Positions 59,412 to 64,000 of a stretch of 64,000 bases of DNA are shown here, in pieces. The position numbers were made by a program, and so were the translations under genes. Below the pieces are notes generated by a model that saw only the letters and a list, made by a program, of their open reading frames with translations, was not told where the DNA came from and did not search any database. Positions within the stretch are counted from its first letter, which is position 1. Each line of letters opens with the position of its first letter. Source of the DNA: a virus. The DNA lies in IMG/VR virus record IMGVR_UViG_3300045921_000191, positions 46,656 through 110,655 of that record. One strand, written 5' to 3'.

Positions 59412-60279
59412 AGTAGTCGCTGATTCTATCAGTACGGCAGGAGTAAGACTTACTACATTTGTTCTAAAATATCCTCGATTTATTCATTCAGAACTAATGA
59501 CTCATCGAGTATTTTCTAGGAATGCATCCTCGTCCCGTGCTATCCCAGTTAAGAAATCAATTCAACTGGTTCAGTCGGAACCAGTGATTCCGCTTGCATT
59601 TACTCGCAATCAAAAAGGAATGCAAGGCGGAGAAGCTCTTTCTGGATCTGAACATGACGAAGCAGTCAGCCTTTGGCTTAAAGGAAGAGATTACGCAGTA
59701 GAAATTGCACAAGGTCTTTCTGATCTCGAAGTACACAAACAATACGCAAACAGGGTTCTTGAGCCTTACTCTTGGATTCAAGTAGTTCTCACTTCAACGG
59801 ACTTTTCTAACTGGTATGCTTTAAGATACCACGGACAAGCTCAACCTGAAATTCATGTGCTTGCAAAACTTATGTTTGAAGCTCAAGAGGCCAGCACTCC
59901 AAAGTTTATTAATCCTGGAGAATGGCATCTCCCATTTATCGACCCTAAAACCAGTACGGATACTCTTTCCTCACTTGGAACCATTAAAGATACTTACGAA
60001 TGGAGTATGGCTTTGGTAAAACGATCCGCTGCTCGTTGCGCCAGAGTATCATACTTAAATCATGATGGCAGTTCTACTACTTACGAACAAGATCTTCAAC
60101 TTCATGATCGTCTTCTAAAATCAGCCCCTCTTCATGCTTCTCCTGCCGAACATCAAGCAATGGCAGTAGGAGATTCTAACGTTCGTTCTGGTAACTTTAG
60201 AGGTTGGATTCAATATCGTAAGACTATTCCAAATGAGAATATTTCACATTTTAATCCTCCAATACTGGAGGATCTATGA
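59398..60279 (+). CDS. thyX: Flavin-dependent thymidylate synthase
   Basis: 293 aa. The ThyX signature is FSRNASSSRAIPV preceded by THR (35-50), a phage-type form of RHRxxSxNxxSxR. The rest agrees with the family: QGLSDLEVHKQYANRVLEPY, then QVVLTSTDFSNWYALRYHGQ and HASPAEHQAMA near the end. It makes dTMP from dUMP using FAD, NADPH and methylene-tetrahydrofolate, supplying DNA precursors. The start is supported by position and coupling with the gene before it. Confidence 0.9.
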   Translation: MIKAEVVADSISTAGVRLTTFVLKYPRFIHSELMTHRVFSRNASSSRAIPVKKSIQLVQSEPVIPLAFTRNQKGMQGGEALSGSEHDEAVSLWLKGRDYAVEIAQGLSDLEVHKQYANRVLEPYSWIQVVLTSTDFSNWYALRYHGQAQPEIHVLAKLMFEAQEASTPKFINPGEWHLPFIDPKTSTDTLSSLGTIKDTYEWSMALVKRSAARCARVSYLNHDGSSTTYEQDLQLHDRLLKSAPLHASPAEHQAMAVGDSNVRSGNFRGWIQYRKTIPNENISHFNPPILEDL

Positions 60280-61034
60280 AATGGTTAATCCTTCTATTAC
60301 TGGCAGCAAATCCATCTTACGCTAACGCTCCTACTGTTTTTGCTAAAAGCTTAATTAGAGTGGCTGTTATCGACACTGGAAAACCTATAATCACTGATGC
60401 TCCAGTTTGTCCCACAGGACATAAGGATTTTTCTGGATTAGGAATTCGAGATACACACGGTCATTCTGGACATATTGCTGACGTGTTAGATCAACACGTA
60501 AAACAAAAATTACGTACAAGCCTTTTTAACGCTAATCGTGATAACTCCGAATTTAATAAAGATATTGGATACTGCATTGTCTTCTTCAAATACTATAACG
60601 AACTAGCTACTGGAACTGAAAATTTAATAGCTTCAAATCAAGCTTTGGAAGAAGCGACTAGGCAAAAAGTAGATGTAATAGTTTATGCGGGCGGCGGTGC
60701 GGCTTATGATCACAGAGAAGCAAGAGCGGTTAAAGCAGCTCTGAATGCTGGAATTAAAATGATAGCCGCCGCTGGTAACGAGGGGATGGATACTTCTATT
60801 CATCCCTACTTTCCAGCTCAATACGATTCAAGAATACAAATGGTAGGAAATCTCACTTCTAGCGGAAGCAGAGGTCCGTTATCAAACTTCGGTCCTCGGG
60901 TTAGCTTTTGGGAAGTAGGAACTTCAGTTTTAGCTAAAGTCAACGGAAAACCGATGTACATGACTGGGACTTCCCAAGCTACAGCAGTTCGAGCTGGAAA
61001 AGTGGTGAGAGAGCTTATTAGGAGTCGAAAATGA
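60276..61034 (+). CDS. Exported subtilisin-like serine protease (S8)
   Basis: 252 aa. Signal peptide at residues 1-17 (WLILLLLAANPSYA). The catalytic triad is intact by pattern: D33 in RVAVIDTGK, H63 in HGHSGHIADVL, N168 in AAAGNEGMD (oxyanion) and S233 in GTSQATAVRA. It lacks a long pro-domain and is short for a subtilase, which is consistent with a minimal secreted enzyme. ATGA coupled to ThyX. It could act on host or competitor surface proteins during infection; an unusual phage accessory function, inferred. Confidence 0.85.
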   Translation: MKWLILLLLAANPSYANAPTVFAKSLIRVAVIDTGKPIITDAPVCPTGHKDFSGLGIRDTHGHSGHIADVLDQHVKQKLRTSLFNANRDNSEFNKDIGYCIVFFKYYNELATGTENLIASNQALEEATRQKVDVIVYAGGGAAYDHREARAVKAALNAGIKMIAAAGNEGMDTSIHPYFPAQYDSRIQMVGNLTSSGSRGPLSNFGPRVSFWEVGTSVLAKVNGKPMYMTGTSQATAVRAGKVVRELIRSRK

Positions 61035-61059
61035 TGCAGTTTTCAAGTAAGGAGGAAAA

Positions 61060-61494
61060 ATGAGTGGAGAATCAACGCCCACTACCCCAGAGGATCAACT
61101 TGATTATATCAACATGGAGTTGCAAAAACTAGGCCTTGCTCCTGTGGCTGTTCCTGGAGAGACTACGGATTACCAACAAGCTTTGGAATCAGCTCTTATC
61201 ACCGCAGGGCAAACCTTAGCTCTATATGACCAACTTTTAGACACTGTGAAAAACAATGCGGAGCTGGTAAAAGCAAAGATCGGAAGTCTCGATCTTAAAG
61301 GAAAAATCCTTCTTATTCAAAACTCAGGAATGACTATGAGCGAAGTGGACTATCTTCGAAAAAATCTAGAAGACGCTAAGCCTCTTGGAATCATGCTAAT
61401 GCCAGATGATGCCATAATTACTGCTCTTGAGATCGATGACATGATTCTTCGTTTACAAGGACTGTCTTTGAAGAAAAAAGGCCAAGTTCAGTGA
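61060..61494 (+). CDS. Hypothetical helical protein
   Basis: 144 aa. GGAGG lies upstream of the ATG. Helical, with DQLDYINMELQKLGLAPVAV, then LALYDQLLDTVKNNAELVKA and MLMPDDAIITALEIDDMILR. No recognised motif. A structural or regulatory role cannot be assigned. Between its stop and the next gene are 69 bases with a promoter. Confidence 0.6.
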   Translation: MSGESTPTTPEDQLDYINMELQKLGLAPVAVPGETTDYQQALESALITAGQTLALYDQLLDTVKNNAELVKAKIGSLDLKGKILLIQNSGMTMSEVDYLRKNLEDAKPLGIMLMPDDAIITALEIDDMILRLQGLSLKKKGQVQ

Positions 61495-61528
61495 TTTTTG
61501 TCCACGCCAAAATTTTTTAAGATTATAC

Positions 61529-61557
61529 TTGACACAGTGCATAAGATCTGTTAGGCT
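61529..61557 (+). promoter_or_regulatory. Promoter with predicted leaderless start
   Basis: TTGACA (61529-61534), 17-base spacer, TAGGCT (61552-61557), six bases to ATG at 61564. The -10 is poor (TAGGCT); TATAAA nearby would need a 22-base spacer. Same geometry as the other leaderless cases. Confidence 0.5.
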
Positions 61558-61563
61558 ATAAAC

Positions 61564-61727
61564 ATGACCATTATAGAAGTCCTCGAAGAGCATGAGAAGC
61601 GGATTAAAAAGCTTACGATGACGCCTCAATAAAATATTATGGAAATTTCGCACTAACCAATGCTCAACTTGCAAATATGCCAAAAGAGGATGAACGACAT
61701 GAGTTATCTAGGAAGTTGATAAGATGA
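61564..61727 (+). pseudogene. Small phage protein (DDASIKYY type), 1-base deletion in an A run
   Basis: ATG at 61564. As written, the frame ends after 22 codons. Adding one A to the run at 61606-61610 gives a 54-aa protein: MTIIEVLEEHEKRIKKAYDD, then YYGNFALTNAQLANMPKEDE. The Y-G-N-x-x-L-T-N-A-Q-L pattern recurs in short phage proteins. The stop at 61725-61727 overlaps the next ATG (ATGA), which argues for a real gene. Function unknown. Confidence 0.65.
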
Positions 61728-62266
61728 AACGCGCTATCTTCGGTTCCCTTCTAATCCATTTGGCTATCCTGGCATTATTCTTGAATGCAGGCAGCGGAAT
61801 CGATGGTAACTGTGAAGGACCTAACTGCTCAGACAAAAAATCAGAAAACGCAGGCACTGGTAATTTTGATGACGACAAAAGAGAAATCGTAGATAAACCT
61901 GTCCAAATCTCTCCTGTAAGTCCAGAAGTCTTGGAAGCTATCAAAAAGCAAAACGAACAAATTAAACTAGAAGAAGAGCAAAAGAAAGAACAAGCTCGTC
62001 TTGAAAAAGAAGCCAAAGAATGTCCTTTGTGGTTTGGTGGAATCGGAGTCACTTTCAACTCTCTTGAGGGTCGAGTCCTGACAGTTCACCGAGGTTATCC
62101 CGCTGAAGCAGCAGGAATACAGCCTGGAGACTATCTTACATCTGATACAGAAATCAAAGGTCAAGTAGGAACTCCTGTAGTAGTTCAAGTTACCAGAGGA
62201 ACCTTAGTTTATACTCTCACTCTTATTCGCGCAAAGATTTGCGTAGTACATGATGGTCCCAAATGA
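61724..62266 (+). CDS. Membrane-anchored PDZ-domain protein
   Basis: 180 aa. One N-terminal TM segment (FGSLLIHLAILALFL), a Cys pair and linker, a coiled coil (VLEAIKKQNEQIKLEEEQKK), then a PDZ-like domain at about 99-178 with VHRGYPAEAAGIQPGDYL and a G-T-P-V-V-V-Q-V-T-R-G end. The layout resembles TonB/TolA- or periplasmic PDZ anchors. The domain should face the periplasm. Its partner or substrate is unknown; the adjacent signal-peptide protein may be related. Confidence 0.72.
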   Translation: MKRAIFGSLLIHLAILALFLNAGSGIDGNCEGPNCSDKKSENAGTGNFDDDKREIVDKPVQISPVSPEVLEAIKKQNEQIKLEEEQKKEQARLEKEAKECPLWFGGIGVTFNSLEGRVLTVHRGYPAEAAGIQPGDYLTSDTEIKGQVGTPVVVQVTRGTLVYTLTLIRAKICVVHDGPK

Positions 62267-62532
62267 AAACTATAATACTCGCTTTTTTATTCTCAACATT
62301 AGCATTGGCGGAAGTCAACATTAAAGATGTTCAGCAATCCTCATTTTACACAGGTTGCATCGACGGCTGGATCGTAACTTATGAAGCTGGCTGGTACGTT
62401 AGACCAAAAGGAATGACAGGTCATGACGTTTTTAAAAAATTAAAAAAGGATTGTGCTAAAAAAGCTGACCTTTACCGAAAAGAGCAAGAAGCTTTTGAAA
62501 TTACTCCTTCGAAAGGAGAACTGCCGCGATGA
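62263..62532 (+). CDS. Small exported protein
   Basis: 89 aa. A signal-peptide-like start (MKTIILAFLFSTLALA) precedes a polar domain with two Cys (C near 32 and C near 67, likely a disulfide) and a charged tail. Coupled (ATGA) with the PDZ gene and the following HNH gene. Function unknown; periplasmic by prediction. Confidence 0.6.
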   Translation: MKTIILAFLFSTLALAEVNIKDVQQSSFYTGCIDGWIVTYEAGWYVRPKGMTGHDVFKKLKKDCAKKADLYRKEQEAFEITPSKGELPR

Positions 62533-62876
62533 GTAACGATCATTTGGTTAAAGAGCTTTTGAGAGATACCATGCTTTACCGAGTTACTTCGGATGGAATA
62601 CTTGAAACCAGGAAGACCAGACAAGGCAAAATCGGGACGGAATGGCGAGTAGCAGGATACGACAATCATCACAAAGGAAAAACCTATCGTTTCGTGAAGT
62701 TCAAAGGCAAGCACCTCAAAATCCACCGAATCGTTTATCAGCACTTCAAAGGCGATCTTCAGTCACATCTAGTTATCAACCATTTGGATGGCAATGGCTT
62801 AAACAACCATCCTGACAACTTGCAACAAACAACTGTTGAATACAATGCGGTTTATCGAACGCAGGAGGCAGCGTGA
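62529..62876 (+). CDS. HNH endonuclease (homing-type)
   Basis: 115 aa. The HNH_3-type core is LKIHRIVYQHFKGDLQSHLV, then NHLDGNGLNNHPDNLQQTT, with the His/Asn residues in family order. Starts MSNDHLVKELLRDTML. Small, free-standing, coupled to neighbours by four-base overlaps. Probably a homing or defence-like nuclease; no intron seen. Confidence 0.78.
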   Translation: MSNDHLVKELLRDTMLYRVTSDGILETRKTRQGKIGTEWRVAGYDNHHKGKTYRFVKFKGKHLKIHRIVYQHFKGDLQSHLVINHLDGNGLNNHPDNLQQTTVEYNAVYRTQEAA

Positions 62877-63130
62877 AAATCGGTGATCGCTTTTTCGTTT
62901 CCAATTATTTTTCTAAGCAAGACGTAGGTGATTTAGTTGAACTTGTGGATCAGAATACAGGTTCCAGAGACGAGCCCTACGGAGTATACGGAGCCAAGTC
63001 TTTAGACGAGTACTACACCACTAAAAAGATTCATTATTTTAGCGACCACGGTTCTATGGACGTAATGGGCGCTAGAATTTACAAAACACAACAAGAAGTT
63101 GACGCCTATCTTAAATATGCCCAAGACTAG
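62873..63130 (+). CDS. Small hypothetical protein
   Basis: 85 aa, GTG start with AGGAGG upstream and a GTGA overlap. Contains RFFVSNYFSKQDVGDLVELV and KKIHYFSDHGSMDVMGARIY. It ends at TAG 63128-63130; the next gene lies in the same frame 21 bases on. Family not recognised. Confidence 0.6.
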   Translation: MKIGDRFFVSNYFSKQDVGDLVELVDQNTGSRDEPYGVYGAKSLDEYYTTKKIHYFSDHGSMDVMGARIYKTQQEVDAYLKYAQD

Positions 63131-63151
63131 GAAGAACGAAAAGCCAAAGCT

Positions 63152-63313
63152 ATGGACATTTTCCCTGAAATTACCCGCCTAACGGTTCAAAACGAAAAAT
63201 TTCGTGCAGCACTTGAACTCATCGCGTCACCCAAACGTGCGGACGGAACATACAATCGAAGCCGAGAAGCTTGTGAACAACTAGCCAAGGAGACTCTCAA
63301 TGAGGAACGCTGA
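63152..63313 (+). CDS. Small phage protein (ALELIASP type)
   Basis: 53 aa from the ATG at 63152: MDIFPEITRLTVQNEKFRAA, then PKRADGTYNRSREACEQLAK. Such short helical proteins with an N-E-K-F-R-A-A-L-E-L start are frequent in phages. No strong SD; probably re-initiation after the previous stop. It overlaps the next gene by 14 bases. Confidence 0.55.
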   Translation: MDIFPEITRLTVQNEKFRAALELIASPKRADGTYNRSREACEQLAKETLNEER

Positions 63314-63548
63314 CCGATTGATTATCATGTGCGAGAACGATTGCCCATCTGAAGCTATCGTCCTCATTACTGACGACCATAATCAACACCTCAGATCTCA
63401 CTGGAAGTATTTCTGGAGATCTGGTATGTTGCGTCATATCTTTCTTCATTTCAAACTCCGCAAAGAACAACGGTCCAAAGGTATTCCTGTAATCCAATTC
63501 TCCAAAGTTATCAAACACGTATTGAGGAATGATCGCCGTGACCACTAA
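63300..63548 (+). CDS. Small hypothetical protein
   Basis: 82 aa: RNADRLIIMCENDCPSEAIV at the start, then a basic helix (HIFLHFKLRKEQRSKGIPVI). No domain recognised. Overlap with both neighbours supports a coupled operon. Confidence 0.55.
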   Translation: MRNADRLIIMCENDCPSEAIVLITDDHNQHLRSHWKYFWRSGMLRHIFLHFKLRKEQRSKGIPVIQFSKVIKHVLRNDRRDH

Positions 63549-63855
63549 AAGAAAGTACACTAGAAAGAAGAAATCGAAGGTGGTAGCTGCACCTGAAGTC
63601 AAGTTGGTGAAACCGCCTCTCTTTGGATTGCGGGTCCGCAAAGAAGTGGCTGGACAGTTGGTCGAGGGCGTGATAGTACATTATATCAAGGGGTGGGAAC
63701 AAATGACCGAAGAACAGGTCAAAACGTTTGCCTTCCTCGGCCCTAATGATAAAAACTACAAATCAATTCGAGGTCCTGCTGGACTTGACCGAGTGGTGGT
63801 GGCCAAGGAAAATGCCGAAGGCCTTTGGATTCTACCACTTTGGAGGTTAGTGTGA
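63538..63855 (+). CDS. Hypothetical protein with basic N-terminus
   Basis: 105 aa from GTG at 63538 (GAGGA nine bases upstream). An in-frame ATG at 63529 has GAGGA only one base away, so GTG is preferred but not certain. Basic start (TTKRKYTRKKKSK), then a beta part with FGLRVRKEVAGQLVEGVIVH. A GTG/TGA overlap couples it to the last gene. Function unknown. Confidence 0.58.
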   Translation: MTTKRKYTRKKKSKVVAAPEVKLVKPPLFGLRVRKEVAGQLVEGVIVHYIKGWEQMTEEQVKTFAFLGPNDKNYKSIRGPAGLDRVVVAKENAEGLWILPLWRLV

Positions 63856-63980
63856 ACAACTTTACTAAACTTAAAGAACTCCTTACCCAAGCAACTCAGG
63901 TAGTTAGCCAGTACGCTCACGCTCTTTGAGCCGAGAATGCCGAGCTTAGTCAAGCGTTACTGACTGCGTTAGATACTTGA
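63852..63980 (+). pseudogene. Small helical gene interrupted by an in-frame TGA
   Basis: GTG at 63852 overlaps the upstream stop. The frame reads 25 codons (NNFTKLKELLTQATQVVSQY), meets TGA at 63927-63929, then continues in frame AENAELSQALLTALDT to TGA 63978-63980. The Leu pattern continues across the stop. It may be a nonsense mutation, a pair of compensating errors, or simply a 25-aa gene. Near the right edge of the window. Confidence 0.4.
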
Positions 63981-64000
63981 AAGAAGGGAAGGCTAGATTT

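Noticed and set aside
61032-61063. Ten-codon reading with ATGA overlaps at both ends before 61060
   Set aside because: Too short to support; the interval mainly holds the strong SD (AAGGAGG) of the following gene.
63118-63183. 21-codon reading starting at ATG 63118
   Set aside because: Overlaps the gene at 63152-63313, which has a much more protein-like sequence.
1-64000. tRNA genes, CRISPR arrays, insertion sequences, attachment sites
   Set aside because: None found by eye. No array of equal repeats, no clear cloverleaf and no terminal inverted repeats. A tRNA search program would be the proper test.

Overview
This window is a segment of a contractile-tailed bacteriophage (myovirus) genome, AT-rich by inspection. 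The evidence is a complete virion module on the minus strand: HK97-type prohead protease, scaffold, major capsid protein, neck proteins, tail sheath, tail tube, tail chaperones, tape measure, baseplate hub, spike, gp25-like wedge, baseplate J and fibres. The host cannot be identified from the sequence. No tRNA, CRISPR array or insertion sequence was seen, and I recognise no terminase or portal gene, so the genome continues beyond the window.

Layout, minus strand (about 48 kb down to 1): a small sigma-region-4-like HTH protein at 47713-47991 heads the late operon. It is followed by protease, scaffold and capsid (44576-47656), an HNH homing endonuclease with its own promoter (43862-44470), a run of small beta-rich virion proteins (40204-43391), a lysis-like group (papain-like hydrolase, coiled-coil/TM protein, M15 peptidase; 37808-39530), connector and neck genes (32091-37553), sheath and tube (28622-31758), a terminator/promoter pair at about 28.5 kb, chaperones and tape measure (25361-28455), hub and spike (22465-25361), a frame-disrupted GIY-YIG endonuclease (21861-22468), LysM-like hub protein, gp25 and J (14766-21303), a tail protein (12874-14763), and a large mosaic set of fibre proteins (1-12814). 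The last fibre gene runs off the left edge.

A divergent control region (47992-48318) with inverted repeats separates this from the plus-strand early/accessory region (48.3-64 kb). That region holds about 45 short, tightly coupled genes (ATGA, GTGA and TAATG overlaps). Recognisable ones are a branched-chain aminotransferase, a GGDEF diguanylate cyclase, a tyrosine recombinase followed by an Rrf2-type regulator, two DEDDh exonucleases, a PD-(D/E)XK-like nuclease, a PNKP-type HAD phosphatase, a nucleotidyltransferase, ThyX, a signal-peptide-bearing subtilase, a PDZ membrane protein and an HNH endonuclease.

Two patterns stand out. Several promoters of the form TTGACA-N17-hexamer place the predicted +1 on, or one base before, the A of an ATG, which suggests leaderless mRNAs. 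Six genes (five of them in the early region) are broken by an apparent single-base length change in a short A/T run. These could be sequencing errors or genuine decay, and they are annotated here as pseudogenes with the likely intact reading described.
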